Position numbers and translations under genes: made by a program. From contig MEHQ01000256.1 of NCBI GenBank assembly GCA_008828725.1, positions 1-64,000 of the forward strand: DNA of 64,000 bases, in the 5' to 3' direction. Source of the DNA: Saccharina japonica (lineage: Eukaryota > Sar > Phaeophyceae > Laminariales > Laminariaceae). Of this stretch, positions 45,801 through 51,525 are shown one piece after another. Positions within the stretch are counted from its first letter, which is position 1; each line of letters starts with the position of its first letter. The notes beneath the pieces are model-generated. The model was not told the DNA's origin. It saw only the letters and a list, made by a program, of their open reading frames with translations, and did not search any database.

Positions 45801-48800
45801 CTCACAGTCCCATTTTCGGTGAGGTCTTCAGCTCCTCTAGCGAATAGTCCCAGGAAAAGCGTTAACATGGGTACAACATAACCGTTGCAAACCGCACGTG
45901 TAAGTAAGGACTCTCCCTATACGATGATAGACGACGCAGGCTACGGTAGAGGTGCACCGTAGACTTGTGCTACGATAGGAGGGGGGGGGGGGTACCCACA
46001 TTTTTTCTACCGGGATTTACCCACTCGGACGAGTGGCTCCGAATCTAACTGAAAATAGAGGACCTAAACATAGTTTGTTCGCGTTACGTAACAAAAAAAG
46101 TTGAATGGCGGTGCCTATAGAACAACGAAACTAACAGAAGAAGAAAAGGTAATGAGTACGTACAACGCAGTAAAGCAGTCACTCGTCCAAGTGGCTCTGT
46201 GAATCAGAAAAACAAGCACCTATACATGACACCCCTACCGTAGCACCAGTAGCACCCCTACCGTATTGTTTCTGAGGGTGGTGTGGTCACTTGAAGAGCT
46301 CTATACCTCGCTCGAAAACTGTCTTTGGAGGAAAGTTGAAGTGCTACCCGATGAACCACCCCGCGGCCTTGAATCTCAAAACGAAAATAGAGCAACAAAA
46401 TAACGGAATATCGAGGCTTTTGGGTTATAACCCTTTTAGAACTGCACTGTCTAAAACTAAGCATTTCACTCTAATTCCAAGTGTTTTGTCCCCACATCGC
46501 GACTGCAGTCCTAAATGGGTTAAGGAGCCCCGTCATTCCGAACAGATTTCAGCCAAAAAACGGTATACCTCCTACCGGTATATCGTACCACGCGTCAGAC
46601 GCTCAAATATGTTTTGCCTTCCGCGACACGGTTATATGGGGCTCCCTCGTGGATAGGCACCTAGTTAACCTTGTCAGGTTCGTTCGCGCGCGCGCACGTT
46701 TCTTTGCACTCGTTACACGAAAAAACAAACACTCACGACGACCTTGAAATATTAGCAGGCGGGACATATATTAGCGCGCTATATATGGAAACATAAAAAC
46801 AAAAACAAAAACAGCTGTGAGATCGAGGATTGTGTCTAAACTCATAATTTCAAGCTGAGTGAGACACTTCGATCGCGCGCGAACTACGGGTTTCGAGGGA
46901 AACAAAATATGATACCTGTGGAACTCAAGGGAGGTCACATATATACGGTGTACTCCCTCCCTGAATGTATTGCAGTAGATCAGTAGAGATCCACCCCAGG
47001 CCTGATGCTCCGTCTCGAAAGGGATGCGTGGTCAATGGTCAAATGACTAAGGCAAGCAACAAATGAGTGCCCCCCCCCCTCCCCAGGCCTGATGCTCGGG
47101 TTCGTGCGGCTCACTTGATGCACATGCGGTGGGTATATATTTAACAACTTATATATGGCATATATATCAGAGTATTGAATGGGGTGTTCCTCCTTACACC
47201 AATGAAATCGCGGGACGATGACGAATGTCGAAATATGTTTTAGCAAACACGCGTTGTGTTCATGCACATTCACCACGACTCCCCACGGCTCCGCTACGCG
47301 TTCTGTATCTTCCAGGTGTACGGCAACAAAATCGACAAAGCAGAGGAAGGCGCGATCATGATCAAGGTCATGCCTCAGCGTTCTGTCTGCGGCAACACCT
47401 GCAAAAACGGCCCTTGCGGCATCACCGGGTACGTACCGGTCGCATGGTTGTGTGTCGTAAATTATTGCGTTGGTTTTGGGGACGAATAATCGTTGCACTA
47501 TCACCGAGGGAGTTTATGTTCCCAAGGTGTCGAACCCATACCGGTCGCGATGGTGCTTTGTTACGTAGGACGCCCCCCCCCCCCCCCCCCCCCTGTCTCC
47601 ACCGCGTACGTTTGTGTCGTCAGCCGACCCACAGTTTTGCTGGTCGCGCGGACTCGTAGTTGCCTAATACCGCAATGTGAGGGATTACCACTGGAAACAT
47701 GTATTTAGTCAAAGGCCGTACGATATATATGCCCGTCGCGAGGATTCATCGTTGGTCAATACCATGATTATAGTGTTTAGTACAGTAGTTGTGTGTTCGT
47801 CTTGAGGCCGCTAACGATTGCGGCAACACCTGAAACGACAGCCTTTGCTTTATCACCGGGTAGGTGGATGAACCCAACGGGTACGCCGGGCAAACCATAC
47901 CGCTCACGAGGATGCCTGGTTTCTTAGTCTTGATCATGGTGCCTGGTGGTTATTTGTCTTGGAGTTGTGGGTGACCACGATGGAGGATAGACATCCTGAT
48001 TCCATACCAGGACAGAGGATGCCTTGCGTTGCTTATTGCCTCGCTTACGATATCGATCTCAAAACCCCCAAGGAACCACAATAGATGACGCCCTGCTGCT
48101 CTGAGAACACGCTCGTCAGACTTCTTCTAGACCTACAGTGGAGGAAAATTTACTATTAGGGGTGAGATGCTACGCTGGAGTTCACGTAGAACACCCTCAT
48201 TCGCACACCAATAGGCACGTCGATTTTCTGCGGGCCTAGCGTAAACGATCAAAATGCTGCTGACGCTACGATAGAGGTGCACCATGTTGTTTCTGAGCTC
48301 CTCACTCATACCTCACCAAAAAAAATAATTTTGGAAGAAAGTTAAAGTGCTGCCGGATGATAAATCTCATAACCGAAGTATATTCTGAAACATATTTCGT
48401 CACAAAAATGAAAGTCCGGCGAGTTTGGGTTGAGGAGCCAGATCGCTCGGAAAATATTCAGACAAAAAGTGCTACCTCTACCGTAGCACTCGTCTTCTGT
48501 ACGTTGTTGCTTGGAAGGGTTTTTTTTTTATAACCAGACGGAGCATCGTGTCTGTGGCATGTGTTTTGCATTTTTGTCATTTCCTTCTTAACCCCTTAAC
48601 AACTGGTCCCACGAATTTGGGGAAAAACTATCTGGAAATAGTGTGGGACATTTTTTCCAGTTCTGACTGGGTTAATTTATGGTCAAAGTCATCGGGAAAA
48701 ATGCCCCAACAAAAACTTTAAAGCCCCTCCTGCAACTGCAAAACAACTGAGGCAAAAAACAAGCAAGGCCACTGAGACGTTTTTTTGTACCCTGGTAATA

Positions 48801-49921
48801 AGGAACAACCCGGTTATAAATTTAATTTTCTAACTTCCCAAATAAATCGTGCGCACGTTCGAACACGAAGTGGTGCGTCTCTCGATGGAACGAAGTCCTA
48901 AGCGCTCCTGATTTTCTTAGCCGTCTGATGCATATTTTATTTTCTATCATAGGGGCGTATAACAAAATATTCTGCCCCTCCCCCCCCCCGCTTTCTTGAT
49001 TTGTTGTTGTGGAAACCGAAAAGGCCAACCAGGTATAAATTGTTTTTCGATCCCAATGGCCCTTATACCACCTCTTACTATATATGGGTCGGTTCACATT
49101 TTGAAGAGAGAGGTTTCAGCACCTTCACACGCGTGTTTGACCCGGAAAACGGGCGAATCGGGCCTGCTTGTGTTTCAATTCCTCCCATCCATTTTGGAAG
49201 AGGCCTCCCACGCCGCTTGCCATTTCTTCAGGGTATATTTTTAAAACATTATCGTTCTTCTCCAGATTTATCAAAACGTCAGTTCCGGATGCGATTCAAT
49301 CGAAAAGCAGGCCTCATTTTCAACGGAAATAACGATGTACTGTTGGAAATCCGTTCCAGTTTGTTTGCTCCGAAAAGGGTAACACCGTAAACAATTCGTA
49401 CAACGACCCTGGAGGAAAAAAAGACGGTCCTCTCACCAAAAGGCCGCAAGTATTCTGAGAAGAGCGAACTCAATTCGGTTCGACTCCGGGTGTAAAACAC
49501 GTGAACGAACGTACACAACAGAGGTTTGAGTATTTTTCTCTGTTTTGGAAAATCTTCCGTAAGAGATGGCCTTACTCCCAAAGCCAAACAAACATAATAT
49601 ATATAAATACGTATATGTTCGTACTTCTTTTCGTACCATTTTTGTCACTTAACGTTAAAACAAATAAAAATAAAATGTGTTGCCTCTTGGTTTTCATCCC
49701 CGCAGGAAAAAAGCCATCGGCGACATTGCAGACGAGTGGAACGCCACCTGCGACGACGATGAGGACCTGGTTGCTGTCGGCGCCTCAGCCGCTTCCGACG
49801 AAATCGACCACGAGGGTAGCGATGACGACAGCGATGATGGTGATGACGACGACAGCAATGACAACGATGACGACGACAGCGATGATGATGACGACAGTGA
49901 TGATGATGATGATGACGATAG

Positions 49922-49963
<42 letters not shown>

Positions 49964-50051
49964 CGACAGTGATGATGATGATGACGACGACAGCGATGAC
50001 GAAGGCGACGACGACAGCGGGGATGACGACAGCGGCGATGATTATCAATAA
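28096..50051 (+). CDS. secreted right-handed beta-helix (pectin-lyase-like) protein with Asp-rich tail, seven exons
   Basis: Exons: 28096-28455, 36584-36729, 37549-37690, 39983-40170, 45448-45535, 47316-47428 and 49706-50051. All introns are GT-AG and every joint keeps frame, giving 1,383 bp and 460 residues. Residues 1-29 form a signal peptide (GLALPSSVGLLLSLTG core). The start is the first of two Met codons in front of it. Residues 30-345 show the repeated short strands and Asn/Gly turns of a parallel beta-helix: DIIELGDGTYR, SPITIRGGRDA, SWITIQ|GFTVDG, GNTIRHCGLY, GNWINGNTISTCG, GNLIENNYCA, DNE|VYGNKI. The fold is shared by pectate and alginate lyases, chondroitinase B and non-enzymatic surface proteins, so a cell-wall or extracellular polysaccharide role is likely but the reaction is unknown. 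Residues 384-458 are almost only Asp with Ser, suggesting calcium or mineral binding. One N-glycosylation sequon (Asn358) is visible. The introns total 20.6 kb and are packed with transposons. Confidence 0.85.
28472..28939 (-). mobile_element. family A inverted-repeat transposon in intron 1, carrying a nested family B insertion
   Basis: Reverse-oriented copy of the recurrent element, consensus ends GACGCATGCTACGATAGAGG and the complement of CCTCTACCGTAGCACGCGTC. It starts 16 bp after the intron 1 donor. A family B element (28,540-28,739) sits in its TTAA word. Typical interior words CTCATCCGGCAGCACTTTT and TTCGGTGAGGTATGAT are intact. I see no exact 4-bp duplication at this copy. Confidence 0.8.
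28540..28739. mobile_element. family B Harbinger/Tourist-like MITE nested in family A
   Basis: A 200-bp near-palindrome flanked by TTA on both sides (28,537-28,539 and 28,740-28,742). Ends: GGGCCCATATTAACGAGCAT and its complement. The middle carries CACACCAGCACC and its complement GGTGCTGGTGCGTG. Other copies are at 34,984-35,100 and 43,088-43,295. Confidence 0.85.
28940..29138. other. intron 1 sequence without recognised element
   Basis: A short GAGGAGGAGGAG run lies at about 28,943; nothing else is recognised. Confidence 0.35.
29139..29343 (-). repeat. dispersed repeat F in intron 1
   Basis: Reverse copy, beginning with GTTGTCTTCACATTAAACCC and running to GCGAGAACTAAACAACACGA. It lacks the 5' part of the family. 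Confidence 0.6.
29359..29496. mobile_element. short MITE with TA duplication (Tc1/mariner-like)
   Basis: 138 bp between TA dinucleotides. Terminal inverted repeats are CCGTAATCATGCGAGAGTTG with complement CAACTCTCGCATGATTACGG. A second inner pair, GGGGTGCGAT/ATCGCACCCC, extends the hairpin. A TA target is typical of Tc1/mariner derivatives. No coding capacity. Confidence 0.7.
29500..30250. repeat. island of degenerate ACTGCGGGTACT-like words
   Basis: Words such as CTCGCAGTAT, ACTGCGGGTACT, CCCAGTACGATACT and ACTTCGAACC recur at irregular spacing for about 750 bp, in both orientations. It reads like an old, badly decayed minisatellite or the interior of an element with sub-terminal repeats. 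No coding pattern. Confidence 0.45.
30251..31080. other. intron 1 sequence, no recognised feature
   Basis: Nothing recognised beyond short repeats such as ACGCACGCAGGTACGCACGC at about 30,940-30,970. Confidence 0.35.
31085..31461 (-). mobile_element. tRNA-derived SINE, full-length-looking copy
   Basis: On the minus strand the head reads GGTCGCCCCGGTGGGCTAGC (box A like) and GTCGTGAGTTCGAGCCC (box B like), followed by a body with GGTTCAGC-type sequence, GAACCGTAGTGGGGGAGG, TACTTTGTGACCCCGGATCT and an A-rich end after GGGATGG. The same head, body and tail occur at 34,038-34,407 (+), and the body plus tail at 36,216-36,450 (-). It would be transcribed by RNA polymerase III and mobilised by a LINE (known for SINEs). 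Confidence 0.7.
31783..31828 (-). repeat. fragment of dispersed repeat F
   Basis: GTGTTGTGTTCGCATCAAAT and TTCTACCCAACTAC match the tail end of F in reverse. It is cut off by the following family G element. Confidence 0.4.
31829..32020. mobile_element. short inverted-repeat element, family G
   Basis: Starts CAGTACAGGACACCTCATAA and ends with TTACTGTAGGTGTCATGTAC. The interior carries TTTCAAGATAACGA and CTTTCTTATTAGCCTGTTTC as in the other G copies. Confidence 0.6.
32040..32385 (-). repeat. dispersed repeat F, long reverse copy
   Basis: Begins with CTGATTCCTAATCCTACAGA and runs through GGGTAAAGCAAGTGAAATGT to CGCACGGGCGAAGCAACACG. This extends the known family about as far as the copy at 19,340. 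Confidence 0.6.
32391..32570 (-). mobile_element. short inverted-repeat element, family H
   Basis: Reverse copy of 17,903-18,080: GGCCCGCTTATAAGAAATCA at the left, CTCTCTTACGAGAAGGCCGG at the right. Confidence 0.6.
32571..33136. other. intron 1 sequence, no recognised feature
   Basis: CAGCTGTGAGCTCGAGGATT and CTGAGTGTAATACTTCGATC near 32,610-32,670 recur in diverged form near 39,440, 44,755 and 46,812, so another dispersed repeat passes through here. No gene is seen. Confidence 0.45.
33137..33290 (-). repeat. diverged copy of dispersed repeat F
   Basis: CACATTAAACCTTCCTTTCTACCC followed by GTGGTCACAAAACTACGACA matches F in reverse with many differences. Confidence 0.5.
33418..33581. mobile_element. 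short inverted-repeat element, family G
   Basis: TAGTAAGAAACAGG on the left and CCTGTTTCCTATTAGGTGTC on the right, with TTTGACGATAACCACT-like interior as in other copies. Confidence 0.55.
33795..33830. repeat. (CTG)12 microsatellite
   Basis: Twelve uninterrupted CTG triplets. They are intronic and not translated. The minus-strand Ala run is an artefact. Confidence 0.9.
33876..34030. mobile_element. short inverted-repeat element, family G
   Basis: TCCTGTACATTTGTTAATAAGAAAG on the left, GTTCCTGTTAGATGTCCTGT on the right, with the shared interior CGTTATCTTGAATTTAGTGT. Confidence 0.55.
34038..34407 (+). mobile_element. tRNA-derived SINE
   Basis: The head CGCCCCGATGGTCTAGAGGT contains a good box A (TGGTCTAGAGG), and GGAGTTCGAATCTC is a good box B 49 bp downstream. 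Acceptor-stem pairing is poor, so this is not a working tRNA. The body GAACCGTAGTGGGGGAGG and CTACTTTGTGACCCCGGATC is shared with the copies at 31,085-31,461 and 36,216-36,450. It ends in an A-rich tail. Confidence 0.7.
34408..34980. other. intron 1 sequence, no recognised feature
   Basis: AT-rich, with nothing recognised. Confidence 0.35.
34984..35100. mobile_element. family B MITE, internally deleted
   Basis: Flanked by TTA (34,981-34,983 and 35,101-35,103). Ends as in the other B copies (CCCATATTAACGAGTATAAA and complement). About 80 bp shorter through loss of the centre. Confidence 0.8.
35104..35468. mobile_element. foldback element, TTA-flanked
   Basis: Directly abuts family B and shares its TTA; a second TTA is at 35,469-35,471. 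The whole element is one long inverted repeat. CACCTAACTATCTAAAATGG near 35,133 pairs with CCATTTTAGATAGTTAGGTG near 35,420, and CCAAAAACCAATTACTTGGT pairs with ACCAAGTGATTGGTTTTTGG. The poly-C/poly-G runs meet in the middle. Ends CCAGGGGGGCCCTC and complement. Harbinger-like by target; no coding. Confidence 0.7.
35469..36215. other. intron 1 sequence with family L repeat
   Basis: GTGTACTCATGTCGTGCACG at about 35,698 followed by GACCCTCGCATCCCTACAAT recurs almost exactly at 60,455-60,550. GTGTACTCATGTCGTGCATG occurs again at 35,810. No gene is seen. Confidence 0.5.
36216..36450 (-). mobile_element. tRNA-derived SINE, 5'-truncated copy
   Basis: Reverse strand, body and tail only: AACATCCGGGGTCACAAAGT and CCCCACTACGGTTCTTGCCT match the copies at 31,085 and 34,038. 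The tRNA-like head is missing. Confidence 0.65.
36584..36729 (+). CDS. exon 2 of the beta-helix gene
   Basis: Codes GFTVDGEHDSADEKNS to MLVQNCG. The acceptor is preceded by a pyrimidine-rich CTGTTTGCCTGTTTTGACATCCAG-type tract, and the donor is GTGAGT. Starts in phase 0, ends in phase 2. Confidence 0.85.
36746..36999 (+). mobile_element. family A transposon in intron 2 with CGTG duplication
   Basis: 254 bp. Target duplication CGTG at 36,742-36,745 and 37,000-37,003. Ends GACGCATGCTACGATAGAGG and CCTCTACCGCAGCACTAGTC. Begins 16 bp inside the intron donor. Confidence 0.85.
37549..37690 (+). CDS. exon 3 of the beta-helix gene
   Basis: Codes GECVRLKNFVVNADVSGNTI and on to IYIGTSTSQ. Acceptor ACACGACAG|G, donor CCAG|GTGACG. 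Enters in phase 2 and leaves in phase 0. Confidence 0.85.
37735..38050. repeat. paired poly-G tracts in intron 3
   Basis: Two G runs of about 15 and more (near 37,768 and 38,020), each preceded by TCGTGCATGGC and an AATTTGG/AATTGGGG-like word, so this is a duplicated unit about 245 bp apart. The G runs may form G-quadruplexes and are prone to assembly error. Confidence 0.6.
38051..38520. other. intron 3 sequence
   Basis: GATGGAATGAAAACAT recurs (37,950 and 38,170). Otherwise nothing is recognised. Confidence 0.4.
38525..39024. mobile_element. Harbinger-like non-autonomous element with TAA duplication
   Basis: 500 bp between TAA at 38,522-38,524 and 39,025-39,027. Terminal inverted repeats of about 50 bp begin GGCTGTTTCTTAAGGAAGTT, then TTCGATTTG repeated. 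AATCCGCTTCTCCATCGAA near 38,670 and its complement near 38,860 extend the fold. The GGCTGTTTC start matches the element at 2,522-3,316. Confidence 0.8.
39025..39617. other. intron 3 sequence
   Basis: A G run lies at 39,069-39,082. The 39,420-39,585 part (GAGTTCGTCGAAACTC, CTGAGTGTGATACTTCGTTC) is a diverged copy of a dispersed repeat also near 32,610, 44,755 and 46,812. No gene is seen. Confidence 0.45.
39622..39877 (-). mobile_element. family A transposon in intron 3 with TCGC duplication
   Basis: 256 bp, reverse orientation. TCGC at 39,618-39,621 and 39,878-39,881. Ends 105 bp before the exon 4 acceptor. Confidence 0.85.
39983..40170 (+). CDS. exon 4 of the beta-helix gene
   Basis: Codes WKHGEDRCDGNWINGNTIST through CYCARGDGNTIR, the most typical beta-helix coils of the protein, with several Cys. 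Acceptor CCTCGCAG, donor ATCAG|GTACGT, ending in phase 2. Confidence 0.85.
40262..41221. other. intron 4 sequence
   Basis: A C run lies at 40,818-40,831. Nothing else is recognised. Confidence 0.35.
41226..41473 (+). mobile_element. family A transposon in intron 4 with CCCC duplication
   Basis: 248 bp; CCCC at 41,222-41,225 and 41,474-41,477. Well-preserved interior (CATACCTCACCGAAAAAA, GTGCTGCCGGATGCGAAATC). Confidence 0.85.
41480..42590. other. intron 4 sequence
   Basis: No gene or element recognised. Confidence 0.35.
42605..42880. mobile_element. family C element, rearranged
   Basis: Carries the family word CCACTCGGCCGAGTG and a C-like start GGTGCTACGAAGTGGTAGGG. A segment of about 60 bp (GGTAGGGGGGTC to GCCACTCGGCC) is tandemly duplicated at 42,623 and 42,677. 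The right end has GCCACTCGCCGGAGTGGC. Confidence 0.5.
42904..43360 (+). mobile_element. family A transposon in intron 4 with nested family B
   Basis: CCCC at 42,900-42,903 and 43,361-43,364. Interrupted at its TTAAGG word by family B. Ends intact (GACGCATGCTACGATAGAGA, and ACCACGTGTC). Confidence 0.8.
43088..43295. mobile_element. family B MITE nested in family A
   Basis: About 208 bp, TAA-flanked, same ends and CACACGCACCAGCACC interior as the 28,540 copy. It sits in the same TTAA word of family A as that copy. Confidence 0.8.
43624..43884. mobile_element. family C element
   Basis: Left end GGCGATAGGGGGATGG, then CTACTCGGACGAGTTGCTCC. Right end CACTCGGCCGAGTGGCTCTG and ACCTATACATGACTCCCCTA, ending TACCGTAGCACC. 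Another C copy is at 45,967-46,247 and a reversed one at 59,151-59,414. Confidence 0.65.
43885..44480. other. intron 4 sequence
   Basis: No gene or element recognised. Confidence 0.35.
44485..44728 (+). mobile_element. family A transposon in intron 4 with CTTA duplication
   Basis: 244 bp; CTTA at 44,481-44,484 and 44,729-44,732. Confidence 0.85.
44975..45223 (+). mobile_element. family A transposon in intron 4
   Basis: 249 bp, full-length ends (GACACATGCTACGATAGAGG, CTACCGTAGCACGCGTC), but the flanking tetramers (TTTG and GTGG) no longer match. Confidence 0.8.
45448..45535 (+). CDS. exon 5 of the beta-helix gene
   Basis: Codes YNEAKGCQGVGVRLGGKTID to FGQDNE. The acceptor TGCTTGCTGCTACAG is strong. 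The donor GAG|GTGACC was chosen because it keeps frame and joins DNE to VYGNKI, a typical coil. The frame would otherwise stay open downstream. Confidence 0.8.
45545..45960. other. intron 5 sequence
   Basis: No element recognised. The open frame continuing from exon 5 lacks beta-helix features. Confidence 0.35.
45967..46247. mobile_element. family C element in intron 5
   Basis: Starts TGCTACGATAGGAGGG, has CCACTCGGACGAGTGGCTCC, CAGTCACTCGTCCAAGTGGC and ACCTATACATGACACCCCTA, and ends CCGTAGCACC. Confidence 0.7.
46259..46596 (+). mobile_element. family A transposon in intron 5, degenerate, with a nested TTAA mini-element
   Basis: The interior (TATACCTCGCTCGAAAACTG, AAGTGCTACCCGATGA, GTTAAGGAGCCCCGTC) and right end (ACCACGCGTC) belong to family A. 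The left end has diverged. The piggyBac-like miniature (46,431-46,519) is inserted in its TTAA word. Confidence 0.65.
46431..46519. mobile_element. TTAA mini-element nested in family A
   Basis: 89 bp, related to 22,230-22,318 (CCCTTTTAGAACTGCACT at the left, GCGACTGCAGTCCTAAATGGG at the right). The left flank is ATAA and the right TTAA. Confidence 0.6.
46600..47310. other. intron 5 sequence
   Basis: CCCCAGGCCTGATGCTC occurs at about 46,992 and 47,082. A dispersed repeat (ACAGCTGTGAGATCGAGGAT) is at 46,812. No gene is seen. Confidence 0.4.
47316..47428 (+). CDS. exon 6 of the beta-helix gene
   Basis: Codes VYGNKIDKAEEGAIMIKVMP through CGNTCKNGPCGITG. Acceptor TGTATCTTCCAG, donor GG|GTACGT, leaving in phase 2. 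Confidence 0.85.
47573..47593. repeat. 21-bp poly-C run
   Basis: Intronic homopolymer. Confidence 0.9.
47817..47863 (+). pseudogene. decayed duplicate of the 3' part of exon 6
   Basis: TGCGGCAACACCTG, then a diverged middle and TATCACCGGGTAG, matches the end of exon 6 and its donor (47,387-47,432) with several differences. It contains an in-frame TGA after ACACC, so it is not a usable exon. Related words (ACCATACCGCTCACGAGGATG) follow, matching sequence just after exon 6. This shows that an exon 6-intron 6 segment was once duplicated. Confidence 0.6.
47864..48260. other. intron 6 sequence
   Basis: No other feature recognised. Confidence 0.35.
48262..48494 (+). mobile_element. family A transposon in intron 6
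   Basis: 233 bp. Left end GACGCTACGATAGAGGTGCA (lacks four terminal bases of the consensus), right end CTACCGTAGCACTCGTC. Flanks TGCT and TTCT match at three of four bases. Confidence 0.75.
48592..48671. mobile_element. mini-element with TTAA duplication
   Basis: 80 bp between TTAA (48,588-48,591 and 48,672-48,675). Ends CCCCTTAACAACTGGTCCCA and complement-like TTCTGACTGGG, with GGTCCCAC/GTGGGAC inside. Similar in design to 22,230-22,318 but a different sequence. Confidence 0.55.
48676..49700. other. intron 6 sequence
   Basis: No element recognised. A C run lies at 48,979-48,989. Confidence 0.35.
49706..50051 (+). CDS. exon 7 of the beta-helix gene (Asp-rich tail and stop)
   Basis: Codes KKAIGDIADEWNATCDDDED, then about 75 residues of Asp with interspersed Ser and a few Gly/Asn/Glu, ending DDYQ and TAA. 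The acceptor CTCTTGGTTTTCATCCCCGCAG-type tract is strong. The GAC/GAT repetition makes length changes by slippage likely. The His-rich frame on the other strand is its shadow. Confidence 0.85.
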
Positions 50052-50135
50052 ATACATGATAAATACAGTTAGTTGTTCGTTTCTGCCATGGATGACGATG
50101 TTTAACACGATCGGTGACACGGTGAACGACCACGA
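50052..50135 (+). other. 3' flank of the beta-helix gene
   Basis: AAATACATGATAAATAC follows the stop. No AATAAA signal is seen; the ATAAATA word at about 50,047-50,063 is the closest. Confidence 0.3.
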
Positions 50136-50149
50136 CGGCAAGTGACGCT

Positions 50150-50375
50150 GTCATACTCGTGGATGGCGGTATCATCATCACCACCGCGGGCGACGGTTTC
50201 GCCACGGTACTTGACGGTTTCATCCCTGCGAGGTTTCCACCACCGTGGGTGACAGTTTTTCACCATCATAATCGTGGCTGGCCGTATCATCATCACCGTG
50301 GGCGACGGTTTCGCCACGGCAATTGACGGTTTCATCTATGCGAGGTTTCCACCACCGTGGGTGACATGTTTTTAA
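50150..50375. repeat. tandem duplication of about 120 bp downstream of the gene
   Basis: GGGCGACGGTTTCGCCACGG, TTGACGGTTTCATC and GCGAGGTTTCCACCACCGTG occur in order starting near 50,187 and again near 50,303. Confidence 0.75.
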
Positions 50376-51055
50376 CACCGTGGAGGACGACGATGTTTCA
50401 TGACGGCGAGACGACTATTTAATGAGAATGAGGATTGTGGCGACGGCTGCCAGTGGTGCACGTGGTAGAGGTGGGAGTATGGTGATGATGACCGTAGTGT
50501 CTGTCAAAGGTGATGATGGTGTTGATTAATACTGTTTTCAGCGACGATGGATTGTGACGATGGTAGATAATGTTGTCAATTGATGTTGGTGAGAGCAGTA
50601 ATAGGTCGATGCTGTGATGGTTTGGTTTGTCATTCATGGTGATGCGCTCGCGCTTGCGATTCATAATAGGGAAGATCGTCGTGGCGATGATTTTAAATGG
50701 TGGTTTGTGACGATGGTGATGATATACTGTTGACAAGAAATGTTTGCTTTTTAATGACGCTGGTATGATGATCCGATTAGTGATTACGACTGGTAGGTGT
50801 TGAGAATGCGTAAGAGCCGGCGATGGCAGGTTGGGATAAAGAACTAGCTGGCGCTTTGATTTTGGGAGACTTGGTACTTGCTTGACCCTGTCCTCCTTGC
50901 TTTACCGTTTTTGTTTCAACTTTGACCAAAAACGCTGTTTCGGTGTTGCGGTGCGGAGTTGATACTGTTTGATTTGGTAGAGTTCGTGTTGCCCTATCCT
51001 GTCCTGGCAACACTGCTGCTGGTAATCACGGTTTACTACCCGGCCTGTTTTGATT
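50376..51055. other. non-genic stretch, GATGGTGATG-rich
   Basis: Imperfect GAT/GGT repetition to about 50,730. No gene is seen. Confidence 0.4.
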
Positions 51056-51057
51056 GT

Positions 51058-51525
51058 TCGATCCGGAGTCGGTACACTAGGTTGGTGTACAGAGTGGATC
51101 AGCGTGACGCCGACTTACACGATACGAGTAAATCCCATTGATACTCGTATGAAAGTGGCGAGTGGCACACCAGACCATTGGATGGTTGGCGGTGGTCGTT
51201 CGGCACTTGGAAGGATATCATTTATGTGGCGGTTACTCGTACGTATAGAAAGTTTTTTCGGGTATCCTTCAACCCGTTTTTTTCCGTGTCCAGCCTAATG
51301 TTGTGCGAGATAGGGTCGGTACCATATATTCTGGCCACACTTCAGCTGTTGGTAGCAAGCACAACATGGAGCTGGCGTAAAGGGAATAATGTGTGGACAT
51401 AGTAGGGAGTGGATCGGCGTGGCGCCAATTTACAATGAGTACGTGAATTACATCAATAATACACGTGAAGGCGGCGAGTGAAAACACCAGACCACTGGAT
51501 TGTTGGTGGTAGTCGCTCGGCGCTT
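51058..51525. repeat. diverged direct repeat about 340 bp apart
   Basis: AGAGTGGATCAGCGTGACGC to ACACCAGACCATTGGATGGT (51,090-51,185) matches GGAGTGGATCGGCGTGGCGC to ACACCAGACCACTGGATTGT (51,406-51,500). Confidence 0.65.

Noticed and set aside
49645-50223. His-rich 192-codon frame on the minus strand, and Ile/Val-rich frame
   Set aside because: Both are antisense shadows of the GAC/GAT-repeat exon 7.
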